Part shown: positions 23,491-36,912 of the stretch, in pieces
Position numbering within the stretch: the stretch's first letter is position 1
How the letters are laid out: the number at the start of each line of letters is the position of its first letter
Origin: Boswellia sacra
Lineage: Eukaryota > Streptophyta > Magnoliopsida > Sapindales > Burseraceae
Length of the DNA: 64,000 bases
Reading direction: 5' to 3'
Assembly: GCA_013180625.2 (NCBI GenBank)
Contig: SNVD02001362.1
Span: forward strand, 1,057,501-1,121,500
Program-made: the position numbers and the translations under genes
The notes under the pieces: model-generated
Databases searched by the model: none
Told to the model about the DNA's origin: nothing
Seen by the model: the letters and a program-made list of their open reading frames with translations, nothing else

Positions 23491-26400
23491 ATGGAAAGGA
23501 GGAGGAAGCATTTGTCCACCATTGCCAACGACGTTGTTCAGAGATGTGCACTGTATCTCTCTCTCTCTCGTTTCTATCTCTCTATGTTACTTGGTTAAAA
23601 ATTGACATTAAAAAACATAAAATGCTAAGATGTATATACCATATGATAATTTATTTCCTTGCAAGACTTTTTTCTGGAAGTCTTAGCCTGATGTTGGTAT
23701 CCTATAACAATGTTAGGGTAATGGCAATGGAGATGATATTTAATTGTTTGTCTGTGATTTTCCAATAAAAAAAAAAAGTGAGGCAATATCTTGATTCTGG
23801 AGTGATGATGGCCCATTAATATTTTGACGTTTAATTGCACTACTGGTTATTTTTATCCATGTCTGTAGTTGAATGTAAGGTCAATTCAATTGTGCTTATA
23901 AATGTTAGGGAAAATGAAATATAACCGTATTTTGGGCGCTATTTGGATTGTGTTCTGGAAGGATATTACAAAGCGCTATTGTTCAACTTAATTCTGCTAG
24001 CTTTGTATCTTTTAAAAAAGCTGTTTTTGTGTTTAATCGTTTGAAAGGTTTTGAATAAATATGCCAAAAAGCAATGTTGATTGCATCTTTAAATGGGTTT
24101 AAGCACATATTTATGTAGCAATGCACTAGTTATTTGAAGAGAAATTTATACAATTGAATTGGACTCTTAAGATGCCTGAATATATGCTAGCATTGAAATA
24201 TCACAATTTACTAAAGAACTTTTAGTTAGGAGTTTTACTATGATTAGTTGAACGGATTTGGACCCTTGGAAATCGATTGAGCCTATGCGGTCAAAGAAGA
24301 TACTGGCTTTCTCCCACCCTGCACTCCTCAGTGGCACTGAGATTTGATCCCGCTCATGCAACTAAATAGGAAATAAAAAATTCTTTTATTAGCTTGTTAA
24401 GTTGGTCCCTATCCTAGTAGATGGTGTTTTTCGATTGCAAACCATTGTAGATGCTTTACGCAAGGCAAGGATTTTAAGAAGTTCATTGACAGAGTGATGA
24501 TTTCTTTTATTTGTATTATGAACCCTGTTTGAATGGTCTAGGTTATTGGGAGAAAATCATTACAGATTTCTAAAGATATATAAAGTTTGAAATGAATGTT
24601 GCAAAATTATAAAAGAAGATAGATATATGTATGCACCTAACAGTACTTGTCATATTGTATTGTTGCATAAAATGATAAGGTAAAACAGTAGACAATGATT
24701 TCAGTACTTTGATGTAATGTTACCGTAAAATCATGCTAAGCATGACATATTGCTGATGCATAGATTTTTTACAGTAAACTAGACACTACTCTGGATAAGT
24801 TGGAGCAGGAGTTTGAAGCTGAATGGAAGCCTGAACTTGGTGGTTATGCAAGGAAATTTGTGGAATATTGCAGTGCAAAAGCTCTCACTAGCATGTGTCA
24901 CAACATAGAAGAAAAGATAAGTGATGGATCATTTAGTCGATTCACATTTGACATGATGCTTGCTTGGGAGATGCCTAGTTCCGAGGATGAGGAGTCTCAT
25001 ACCGTGAGCAACTTTTGTCTGTGATAAAACATCGAGTAGAATCACGATACATGCTCATATATTGCTACATAACATCAGTTGTTGTCACAGATAGAATCCC
25101 CAAGCATGTTTTATGATCATTATCGTACTGAAGTCCATTATGTTCTCAGTCTAATTTTCTTATTTTTATTTTTATTTTTTAAAAACAAATGCATATTGAT
25201 GAAGACATGTCCAAGTTCATTATGAAGAAGTGCACTAACAGATGATTTAAATCCACTTTTTTTTTTTCTTTTTTTCTTTTTAAATCATGGAGATATTTCT
25301 CTTCTAAACTTGTTTTGAGTATTGGCACTGGAATCTCTGTTAATTCCTCCCTGTACTGAGTAATATATTGGTTTTATGAAGGAATGCTTGGGGAAGGAGA
25401 CAGAGGAGAGAAAGGCACCTGTAGAAGTCGCTTCAGAACAGGATGAAATCCCTCTTTTCTATACAGACCTGATGCCTCTGCTAGTAAGAGTTTGATTTGT
25501 ATTAGACTGATCAGTGGAGTCTTTTCCAAAAAATTAGTATGCCTTTTCGTGCATATGAAATATTTTAACTAAAAACAAGACTGAGCCAAGTTTAAAATAT
25601 TAATGACAAAATGCACAATATATTTGATTTCACTATAAATTTTATGTTACTTAAAATATCAATTTCTGATCGTAGGTTGATAATGAGCCAAGCGTTAGAG
25701 AAGATGCATTTGTTTGGCTGGGATCATTGGTTCCACTCGTTGCAGATGTTGTAAATGGGAGGTTTACATATGAAGCTCTAACAACCCCGACAGTAAACCG
25801 GCTTCACTTTCCAGCATATGATATATTCATGAAAGAGATTGACAAGTAATGCATTTGAATCTTCCATGCATCAATTGCACGCAATAGTGAACTTGGTAGC
25901 CCTTTGGTTTTTGTATAGTATGAAGAATTAGGAAAGAATTTTATCAATTTGTAAACTTACTGTGTCTGAATCTCAGGAAAAAAAAAAGTCAGTAACCTTC
26001 CCAGTAATGCTTAATAGGTATTCATTTGGAACTTTTTTTTTTAATCTGGGAAGAAATAAAGGGAAGACACTTCATTTCACATGTTATTAACATATCACTA
26101 ATTGTCTGCATGGCATATTTGCAACTTAAAGGCCTCTACCAACTCCTTTTTTCTTCTGTGAAATTCTTGATTCTTTAGATGCCTAAAACATCTGCAAAAA
26201 CAAGCAACCCCAAAGGGTGTGGAGTTAGCTGATGATGAATTTATACTGCACGTGGAGGGAACTGCAAGCTCACAGAGAGTAGTGCGCCACATTGGAAAAA
26301 CAAGTTGGCCTGGTTTGTCTTCAAATTCTTTCTGAATCAAGTGCACCTATAAATTAATGTCATGTAATGCTTTAAAATTAAAATGATGCTGCTCTGATTA

Positions 26401-28836
26401 CTAACTATAACTGTTGCTTTTCTAGGAAGGCTCACACTGACAAATTATGCTCTGTACTTTGAGGCTTCTGGGGTGATAACATATGAGGATGCACTGAAGA
26501 TTGATCTTTCAAAGGATACTGAACACGGTGTTAAACCAGCTGCCACAGGTCCATGGGGTGCTCCACTTTTTGACAAGGCCATAGTCTATGAGTCCCCTGA
26601 ATTGTAAGAATAATTGTACTTACATGAAATTTCTACTTTATGCATGAACCAGATATTTTATAAATTGATGTGATGGGAAATACAAGCCACTTTTTTTGGC
26701 TGAAACCATTGGGCAAGATAGACACAACATAGAATGTGATAATATCTGTTAATTTTTTAGCTTAAGTCACCGGAAGACAATAATATTTTGTAACAATGTT
26801 GCTAGGATTATTGTTTTTTTGATCTGGAAATCGGTAATGTCAAAATAAATTTCTTTATAAAGATATTGTCAGCAACTTGTTTGTGAATGTTGCCTGCAGT
26901 GATGGAGAACTTGCCCTCCCAATGATGCCTCTAAATTTTATCACTTCTCTGAAATTTGCATCAAACTTGTGCAACTATTATTGATACATCTTTTAATATT
27001 GTGTTTATATGACTTCTGCTCACCTATTTGTAGATCAGAGGGAATTGTGCTAGAGTTTCCAGAGATAACAAGCTCCACAAGACGTGATCATTGGCTAGCA
27101 CTCACAAAGGAGATTATGTTAATGCACCAGTTCCTATTAAAGTACAGGGTTGATTGCCCAATACAAGCATGGGAGATGCATGCGAGGACAATTATGGGTA
27201 TTATAAGGCTTCATGCAGCAAGAGAAATGCTGAGAATATCACCCCCGGATCCCAAAAATTTCTTGATCTTTGCATTGTATGATGAGTTACCTAAGGGAGA
27301 CTATGTATTAAATGAGCTTGCCGAGAGTTTGAAGAAAGTTAATTCTTCACACCCTTGCAGTAGTAGCTCAATTTTGAGATGCATGAATTCGTCACAGTTG
27401 ACTCCTTCCAACATAGAAGGAAAAGAAGTGGGAGAGGAACCAAAAACTGTCCATGATGACAGTCTCTCCTCACTGAAGACTGTTATTAATCAAGCCAGAG
27501 AGGAGGCAAAGGAAGTTGAAATGGCTAAATCTACCGTTGAGGTGCTAAAAGAGGAAGGGATCAGTGAAAACGTCCTCGTTCTTATGGTGAGTTTCTCCAG
27601 CTTTGTCTTTTATGCTTTATGCCTCTCATTTATGTGGCAGAACAAGCAATGACACTGCACCGAATCATGATATGGGGGTTTTGCTGATAAAGCACATCTA
27701 CAAAAAGATAGTTACATATTCCTATTGCGATGTTCATTGCAATGCCATGGTCTGGAGGGAAAAAATAGTATTGCTGTTTCAGAATTGTAGTTCATTTTAG
27801 CTTAGTCTTCTTTCTCATATGAATTTCACATTCTATTAAATTATGTAGGAGCTGCTAAAGCCGTTTAAAAGTGTTTTACCTTGGCTTCAAGAGACCCTTT
27901 CTTGGGAGAGACCGGCAATCACTCTCACTTCAATTATTGCAACTGTATTAATTGTCTATAAGTAAGTTGTTTCGCCCTGCTTTATTAATTTATTTTCTAG
28001 TATTCTAAAGGAAATTTGAAACTGCTTATGAATCATCACAAATGTATTGGTAATTTGTATTAACTCTTGAAATAACTAGTAACCAATATCATGGGAATGT
28101 AGGGAATGGGTTGGGAAGGCTGCGGCTGTTTGTTTGCTTTGGGTTGTACTGAAGATGCATCGAGCAAGACAAGAAAGGCTACCAGACAAATGCAATGAGA
28201 TTGTAGTATCCACTGCTTCTGACCAAAGTACAATGGATAGCATAGTATCCGCTCAATATGGGATGATAACTGTTCATGAGATGTTGCAGGCAGCAAATAT
28301 AACAATTTTGAAAATATGGTCAATACTGATATCAAAAGCCCGCAAGGTAATTATTTTGATAACCTAGTGCTTTCAGCTAATTAGATACCTAAGACTGATA
28401 TAAAGCTTAATTTTTAAATTAAAAACAATGGAAATGAGAATACTACACTGGTACAATAGTTGTGACGGTAATAATGTAGGTTAGCCTACTTACTAATGCT
28501 TTATTTTACTCTAATTGTTGCAAAATTGTTTTCGTTGCATATTCTAAGATCATTGTTGTAATTGCTATTTCATTTATTCAATTGCAGCATTCAGATATGG
28601 TGATGATGGCATTGTCTGGATTGGCAATTGTGCTAGCATTAATTCCATTAAAGTTTATCATTATGGCCATTGCATTATATGCTTCTACTATAAACTCAAA
28701 GCTAGGAAAGTACATGGAAAATGACCAGGGTAACAGGCGACTGAAAGAATGGTGGGACTCGATACCAATTATTCCTGTTCGAGTTGTAGACAAGGGCGAA
28801 GTCGTAAAAAAGGTTCCGGATGCCAGCTCCAAGTAG
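23491..28836 (+). CDS. DUF639 family membrane protein with GRAM-like motif
   Basis: Ten exons: 23491-23552, 24775-25003, 25382-25483, 25676-25845, 26179-26312, 26426-26603, 27034-27586, 27849-27961, 28103-28346 and 28588-28836 (TAG). Total 2034 bases, 677 residues; phases close. The start MERRRKHLSTIANDVVQRCA sits in an isolated first exon and fits as the N-terminus because splicing joins it in frame to exon 2. Strong family stretches include GGYARKFVEYCSAKALT and AWEMHARTIMGIIRLHAARE. Residues about 233-245 (GRLTLTNYALYF) have the wording of a GRAM/PH-like fold. Hydrophobic segments at about 499-513, 520-533 and 599-627 make a C-terminal membrane region. Plant DUF639 proteins of similar length have no established biochemical role. 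A lipid-binding, membrane-anchored function is inference. Confidence 0.92.
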
Positions 28837-29632
28837 CTAGTTTTGCAGGCGAATGCATTATCCTAGTTGCTCAGAGAGAGAGAGAGAAAAAAAAAAATGC
28901 AAAGTTGGTTTTTTAATTGTTGTTCTGAATGTAAAGTGATCTTATCAGCGAAAGAATGACAATGTGAAAATTCCTTGCTACATCTGGAAACGTTATTGTT
29001 TCTACAGTATAGAACAACTTCCTTATATTGGGTTTGTTTTGTTTACATATTATGGACTATCAGCTGATAGAAAATAATACAATTCTTTTGACTTGAAAAT
29101 AAGACATTAATATGAAATCGAAAGGTCAGTTTGGGACATTACAGGATGGAGGAACAATATGAAATTGAATATGTTTCTAGGCTATATTACAGGTGGCCGT
29201 AATACAGGGAATTAAGTTGAGTAGAGCCAACGGGTTGATACTCAAATTGGATGGTAAAACCGACACCACTCCATTTGGATACCATTTTGTTCAATTTACG
29301 CTCTGTAACTGTTAGATTAAGCTTCAATTCTAAATTACTCATTTCGGTTTTACTGTTAACTGCCAGTTTTAATTTGCTTTTAGATCTAACTATCTGTTAA
29401 CAATATTAACATGTCTTGTAAATGATTTTTACAAATCCCATTTGTTCAGGCACTATCCCTGTTGTGACCGTTACCAAAATTCGTTAGCTTTTGCGACAAG
29501 AAATGCAAATCGAATCCAAGAAGGAAACCAAACATGTCCCAAAACGGTTAGATTCAGTTTCCAAAATCACAAAATTTCGGTTAATCCTTCACATAATTAC
29601 AGTGGGCATACAGACGATACACTACTAAATGC
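28837..29632. other. Intergenic region between DUF639 and RRP6-like genes
   Basis: Starts with the DUF639 3' UTR, including a short GA run and A tract near 28875-28900. No gene recognised. Confidence 0.5.
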
Positions 29633-29797
29633 CACGTGCCTCCACCATGCCAGCCACGTGACCAAAACCTTTAGCCCATTTCTCTCTTCAAATGTGAATG
29701 GAAAAAAACATTGATTTAACGTACCCTGAAGGGAAGGGAAAGCAACGAAGGCAGGAAACAGAAAAGCTAAAACCCTAGCTTTCACCAAAACCCTAAC
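29633..29797 (+). promoter_or_regulatory. RRP6-like proximal promoter: paired G-boxes and telo-boxes
   Basis: Two CACGTG boxes at 29633-29638 and 29655-29660 are 22 bases apart, about two helical turns. Just upstream of the ATG are two telo-box-type motifs, AAACCCTAG near 29769 and AAACCCTAA near 29788. Telo-boxes are common at the start of plant genes for RNA processing and translation, which fits an exosome nuclease. Confidence 0.5.
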
Positions 29798-29801
29798 CAT
29801 C

Positions 29802-32800
29802 ATGAGCGAGCAGGAGGAGCCCTCCCCAGTTCAACAGTCCGCCCATTCCTTGCGAACCCTAACCGCCTCACTCTCCTCCTCTCTCTCTAACCTCTCTTCT
29901 TCTTCCCGTTCCCTCCCCTCTGATAAGGACTTCCACTTCTTCTGCAACTTCCCACAATTCAACCAACCCGTCCAAGAAATCGCCGCCCAATCGCAATCCT
30001 TGCTCCACTCCATTGGCGCCTCGCGGATATGGAACCAACCCATTGATTTTCCTGATCAGATGGATGTTGCCGACGGGGACGCCGCTGATTGGCTTGCCGA
30101 TGTGAATGACGAGGTTTTCGAGCGTATTGATGCGTCTTTGGATGAATTGGAGAGGAACAGAGGTGGTGGGAAGAAAGAAGCGGGGGGTAATGAAGATGGG
30201 TTTCAGTTGGTTTATGGGAAGAATAAGAAGAGGGACGAGAATTTGGTGGGTGGTGGTGACTCAGTCAGTCGGAGGAAATTGCAGGGTGACTCGGCAGGTG
30301 TGAAAGTGAAGGATAAGAAGGAGAAAGCAAAAGTCCCGTTCCACATACCCACTATAAAGAGGCCTCAAGTTGAGTATAACATTTTGGTGAATAACTCCAA
30401 TCAGCCTTTCCAGCATGTTTGGTTGGATACGACTGAGGATGGCCAGCGCTTTGTTCATCCTCTGGTTAGTTTCTTGTTTTGCTTTCGGATTTGGATTATT
30501 TGGGTTTCTTGAATTTGCTAAATTTCAATGTGTTATTGGATTTTGTTGGAAAAAAGAGTTCGTGCCTGAAAGTTAGAACCAAGAAGCTGCTTATCATTTT
30601 TATTTTCCAATTTTAATATTGCGATTGTTATATTTTGCGGATTTTTTTCTTCCCCACTTTTACATCTATAATGTATCTAAGAAGTCTTGCTTATTGTTGT
30701 TCCTTCCCAATAGGAGAAGCTCTCGGTTTTGGATTTTGTGGATAAAGATGTAGGGAATGTTGAGCCTGTAAAACCGCTTTCACTAGAGGATACTCCATTC
30801 AAGCTGGTGGAAAATGTTAAAGATTTGAAGGAGTTAGTTGCTAAATTGCAGAGTGTGAACGAGTTTGCGGTAAATTCTGATTGCTATGATTTATCCTTGT
30901 TACATTGATATCTTTTGCATTGCATGCCCATATAAGAAAAGTTGATTATGGGTTGCATTTCAAATTTACGGAGTTGTTTTATCTTTGCAGCTTATTCTGA
31001 TTCTTATTCCTCTTGTAGGATCGTACATGCACAAAATTATTGTATTTAGAGTAAGTTGTAGTTAAGGTGACAAATCCTCTAATTTGCAGTGGTATGGTTG
31101 CTGATTGAGATCTCTAGTTGGTGAGACATAGAAAGGAGCGTCCTCTAAGGTTACAGACAGATTGTTCAAATTAGAAATAAAGTATAATAGGAAATAAACC
31201 TTGAAAAGTTTACTCGCACCAAATGGTTAACAAGCCGTCTATCCCCCTTGAGCTAGTTCTGTGTGTTTAAGAAAATTATCTATTACTTTGAAACTGACCG
31301 TCTTCTTGAACTTTTAAATTTTTATTCTATTTTTTAATTTCATGAAAAAAGGGGATCCTTGGATACTAAGTAATATATGTCTAATCTTTCTCTAGGTCGA
31401 CTTGGAACATAATCAATATCGATCTTTCCAAGGATTGACTTGCCTGATGCAAATTTCAACCAGAACTGAAGATTTTTTGGTAGATACGCTAAAGCTTCGC
31501 GTTCATGTTGGCCCACATCTTAGGGAAGTCTTCAAAGACCCTACCAAGAAAAAGGTTGGTCTCTTCAATATGCTTGCCTTTTTGGCTTTATGACTTATCT
31601 ATTAGCATTGTGTGATAATGATATTTAATTTAATTAGGTCATGCATGGAGCTGATCGTGATATTGTATGGCTTCAACGGGACTTTGGCATATATTTGTGC
31701 AATATGTTTGACACTGGACAGGTTTTGTGCTTTGGATCCACTATTTTGAAATTTGGGACTTAATTTGAGGAATCTGGTGTGCCTTTCTTGCCTAATGGTT
31801 AAATTAATTTTCTCATATTAGATTTTATCTATGAATTAGGCTGTAACATTATACTAAATATGGTCTAATTTGCATTTCTTGAGGCTCAAGTTTTCTTGCT
31901 TCTAAATTAGTTGGGTGGATCTTTTGATTCACTTTATTAGTTTGTAAGTAGTGGTTTGGAATCTGCTGCTAATTTTTAAGAGTCAAGGCTTGGCTTTAAA
32001 AAGTAGCCTTTATTAGTTTTTGATTCTCTTGGAAGTTGATTTGATCAAAGTAGTTTTTTTAATGTCAGCTCTGTATATTGATGTATTCATATTGGCTGGT
32101 GTGGATCTTTTCCCCCTTTTAGTAATGTTCTTTTGGTTGCTTTCTTCTATTTTTCCTACTCTGAAACATTTCTTTTGTAGTATTATCCTTCTGTTATTAT
32201 CTTTTGCATTTCCAGTGATCGTGGAATTTTTTTTTCTTCTTGTTATCCTTAGGCCTCAAGGGTTTTGAAATTGGAGAGAAATAGTTTGGAGTATCTTCTA
32301 CAATGCTTTTGTGGAGTTACTGCCAACAAAGAGTGGGTCCTTTGTAAATTGACTAGATCCAATTCTCTCTTTCTCTATCTATTTTTTCTCTCTAAATCTT
32401 ATACACAAATTTCATATTCTAATCCTTCATTTCAGTTAAGGTTTATCTATCATCTAACTGCAGATACCAGAATGCGGATTGGAGATTACGTCCACTTCCT
32501 GATGAGATGATCAGGTAATCTTTCTGTTTCTCGTAGTTCTTAACCCCAAGCTTTTCTTGATATTGAATTCTTATAGAAAGTGTGGATAATCCTTCTGGTA
32601 ATTGATCCTAACTTCTATTTGAATAATGTTCATTATTACATCTCCGATTTATATTTTTTTGACTTCAGGAAAACGTAAAATTTTAAATGTTAATTTAGTT
32701 TCGGTTTTAATCTTTGCACTTCATGGTTGTATTATTAGGACTAAAATTTTGTACTTTATCCATTAAACAATGTACTGATTTCTCTTTCATCATGCCTCAC

Positions 32801-35800
32801 AGAAGTGGATTGGCTGTAATATCTGACTATGCCCTTAGACCATCATTGCTTCAGATTCAAGAATTTGTTTGCAAAATAGATTGAGTGTTCATTTTGAACC
32901 TTTCTGAACAGATTGTGACATTTGTCCCTTTCTTCAAAGTTTTGCCTTACTTATTAATCTGTTAGATAAGTAATTGCTCATTAATTGATTTGTTCATCTG
33001 TTAGAGAAAGAATTGAAGAGGATGCTGTTGAGTATCAAACCCATATTGAGTTCAAAACTGAATATCCTTATATATATAGTGCAAAATTAATTGTCTACAT
33101 TAGCTAATTGCAGTTCCTTTATATAAGTGTTTCTCTTGAAGGTATCTGCAGGAAGTTTGTTGTGTTCTCACAAGTATAAACTTTTGTTTGTGAACATTTC
33201 ATTGAAATCAATTGTTTGTCAATGTCACTCATGGTATGTGAGCCTGTCAGATGTATAATTGAGGAGGATGCTTTTTAAATTTAAGTAAATAATTCCCCAT
33301 GAGAATCAAGTTCAAGCACCACAATTTTTTTTTTGGACAGTTTTTAATGAAAAACTTTCTGATAAAATTTTTTTTTTCCTTTATGATGAAAAGTATTTTT
33401 TTCCCCCTTGGGTATCTGTTACTTTATGGTAGTTGTGTTAACTATTTAGACAGTTTGTACTATTGAACATATCTTTGTGAAAGTGGAAAGGATTGAAAAT
33501 CCACATTTATCAACAATTTTAAATCAATAACAACTACATATCATTTTCAAAAAAAAAAAAAAAAAAAAACCAACCAAATATGCTTACTAAATTTTGAAAT
33601 CAAAAGCTCAAAATTCACAATCAAACACTACCTTGGTAGCTTACCATCATCTCAATTCTTGTCTAATTGATTTTTACTTGCGATGACAGATATGCCAGAG
33701 AAGATACACACTATTTGTTGTATATATTTGATATAATGAAAATTCAATTGTTCTCTATGGCTAAGGAGTCTGAAAATTCTGATCCTCCTTTGATTGAGGT
33801 ATGATTTCCATTGACTGAATGTGTTTTTTTGTAAATTTGTTATGCTCCTCTTTGAGAGTGCAGGATACTTACCCATTAAGTGGCTTATCTTTTTGGTTCT
33901 TTTGTACTCTGTCGCGTATCCTTGTGGAAGAGATTGTTCAATTCCAAATTTTTCAAACATCTAGTTGTAAAACTGTGTTCATAAGCGTTACTTTTGGTTA
34001 GGTTAGGGACTACTGAAAATTCTTGACTTAAAATCCTTTCCCTTCGAAGCATAAAGTTTGATTGGGATTCATAATTTTTGTTTCTTTTTATTTCAAGTTA
34101 TTGACTATAAGTTTACCATTTGAGGAATTCTTTTTTTGCAAACAGGTCTACAAGCGTAGTTACGATGTATGCATGCAGCTGTATGAGAAGGAGATTCTAA
34201 CAGAAAATTCATATCTTTATATTTATGGGTTAGTTCCTTGTGTCTATATTAATATGTCATCTACTTCTTTTACCTGTTTAACATCATGTCTTAGAGTGTT
34301 TTCCTTGTCCACATTTTTATGTAATTTCTTTGTTCCTTTAGTTTAAAGCAGCTTTTTATTTATTTCTTTTGGCCTAATGTTCATATTTCAACAGAAATTA
34401 ATCAGTAGCGACTTATTTTCCCATGTTGAAATAGGTTGCAGGGGGCTGATTTTGATGCTCAGCAGCTTGCTGTTGTTGCAGTAAGTTGTTACTTTTACTA
34501 TTTACATCACCATCATTTACTGCAGAGGCATGAGGATATAAACCATAGAACATGTACTATTGGCACATCAGATACTTTTCTTTGACATTGATGAGCCTCA
34601 AATGTCACATTAAGCATCTGTGTCAAAGAAGTAATATTCAGATGGAAAAATGAATGAAATAGAGTGATTTAACTGGCAGAATAATATTACACCTACAATT
34701 CATTTACAATCAATTTATTTTACAACTTAAGTTGGCAAAATATTAGTAGATGGATAATTACTGTGTCATCTAATTTAATCTCCTTCATTTATTTTCATTT
34801 TTTACTCATCCAGTGAAATGTTAATTATAAATGAGTTGTAGATGTAGTATTACTCTAACTTGTAATATTGTTTTAAACTAGTTGTAGGGTTGTAACGTAT
34901 ATGCATGTACTTGTCCACTTCATTTCCTTATAGGTCCCAATTAAATGGCTTGTAGGGCCTTTGTGAATGGCGTGATGTTGTTGCCCGTACAGAGGATGAA
35001 AGTACTGGATACATTTTACCAAACAAAACTCTTCTTGAAATTGGTAAAAATCTGTCCACATATCTTCTAACTGAAAACATGTCATTTGTATTTATAATAC
35101 TTAATGATAAGTTTTGACCTAATTCACATTTTTTTTTAATTGCAAAAGCCAAACAGATGCCAGTTACTGCTAGCAAGTTACGTCGATTATTAAAGTCAAA
35201 GCATTCATATATTGAGCGAAATCTTGGTTCAGTAGTTAGCATCATTAGGCATTCTATGCAAAATGCTGCTGCATTTGAAGCTGCTGCGCGGCAACTGAAA
35301 GAGGGACGCATGGAAATAGTAAGACAGGCATACACAAATTTGATGATCTTAATATAGTCTGATATTAGATTTGATTGTTTTGAGTAAATCATACCCTTAT
35401 TAGCATTAAATTGACCCTATGCTTGCATTTTATTTTCTTGGAATTTGTTTACTATAGAGCAGCCCGAATACAAACCACAATGGTGTGCCAAAAAGAAAAA
35501 TACTTAATAAATTGATAGCTTCTTTTATTCTTGTAAAAATTGCAGCTGGTTACTTGTCTGCAAAAGAAGGGGAAAAAAATGAAATAAATCCATCCACTCA
35601 TGCCAATGCTCTTATTGCAATGATAGAATACTAAGCAAGCATGATCTGGAGTAAATCATCTCATAATGTCCAGAGCAACTGAAGAAAAAACTGAAGTTGA
35701 TCATACCACCTACAGTTATGCTCGAATTATTCCATTGCATCTGATCAGACCTCATGTAGCGAAGAAGTGGACTTCTCTAATTGTCTAAATGTTGCGGTTA

Positions 35801-36867
35801 GATTGGGTTTGAATGAATTTAAGCTGTTATTCCAAGCTTTCATTCAAAATATTATTATGGTTCTTGAATGTCAATATCATCACATTGACTGTACAAATTC
35901 ATTTGATCATTCTAAAACTCATTTTGGACTTTAATCTATACTAAAGTCTGAACTATGTTTTATTGCTGGAAGATATGATACTCTTCTTTGGCCTTCATAG
36001 ATTTTAGTAAATGCTTTTTGCACATTTTGAAGCTATGTTTTGATTTTACTTCACAGCGGCAAAAACTGAGACCATGACCTAGGGCAAGCTGAAATGATAT
36101 ATTTTGTTCTTTTGATAATCGTTTGACAGTGTTTTGCATGGAAATCTTATTCCGCGGTCTATGACATGCTAGTTGGGCTTGTTTGGTAACTGCTCACCGA
36201 TTAGGTAGTCCCTGTGTTAAATTGGCAATTTTTTTTTGGTAGGCCCCAGAAGAAAATTTAGCAGTTAATGGTGAATCCGAAGTATCAATTGCTGATACTT
36301 CTCCTGATTTGAAAATTGCAAATGTTAGAATGAGAAGCATGGATGGTCGACATGCATTGGATGGCAGTATGATTCAACAATTGCCAACTCATTCTAAGCT
36401 TGAAGAAGAATCTTTGAAGCTTGGAAGCAGTGTGGTAGACCTTGAGAGGAAAGGACTAGCATCTTCTGAGCATCCTGGAACAAATGGTGAAGAAAAGAAA
36501 GAATCTGGTAGTAGCGTACCGGAGTTTGTAGTGGAAAGCATCTGCAACTCTGTACAAAGTACAGACACAAATACTTGCATATACTCTTCGGGGAAGGTTG
36601 TGAATTATTGATGCCTTAGATTGATGATGGTCCTTAAGTGTAGAGTTGTAGTTTAAATGTTTATTCCTTTGTAGGTTACTGAAGCAACCGTTCAGACTCT
36701 TAAGAAGCCTACCCGTGGGCTTGGAGCAATGCTGGGTGCCCCAAAGAGAAAGTTCAATACTGAAAAGAAGGTGAGTCCAGTGAGTTGATCGGGTTTGTTT
36801 CCTCTGCAATGAAAATGATCTAGCAAGGTGTTTTTATTGTCTATCAAAATAGTAGTTCTTTGCCCTG

Positions 36868-36912
<45 letters not shown>

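Noticed and set aside
23343..23768. 141-codon plus-strand frame overlapping the DUF639 first exon
   Set aside because: Different frame from the DUF639 first exon, no family similarity, runs through a CT repeat and the intron.
24235..24365. tRNA-derived SINE-like stretch in DUF639 intron 1 (B-box-like GGGATCAAATCTC on the minus strand)
   Set aside because: B box only partly matches, no A box at the right spacing and no target duplication.
26899..26990. Possible extra exon after CTGCAG in the DUF639 gene (GTGATGGAGAACTTGCCC...)
   Set aside because: Has an acceptor-like CAG, but including it breaks the ELSEGIVLEF junction and it has an early stop.
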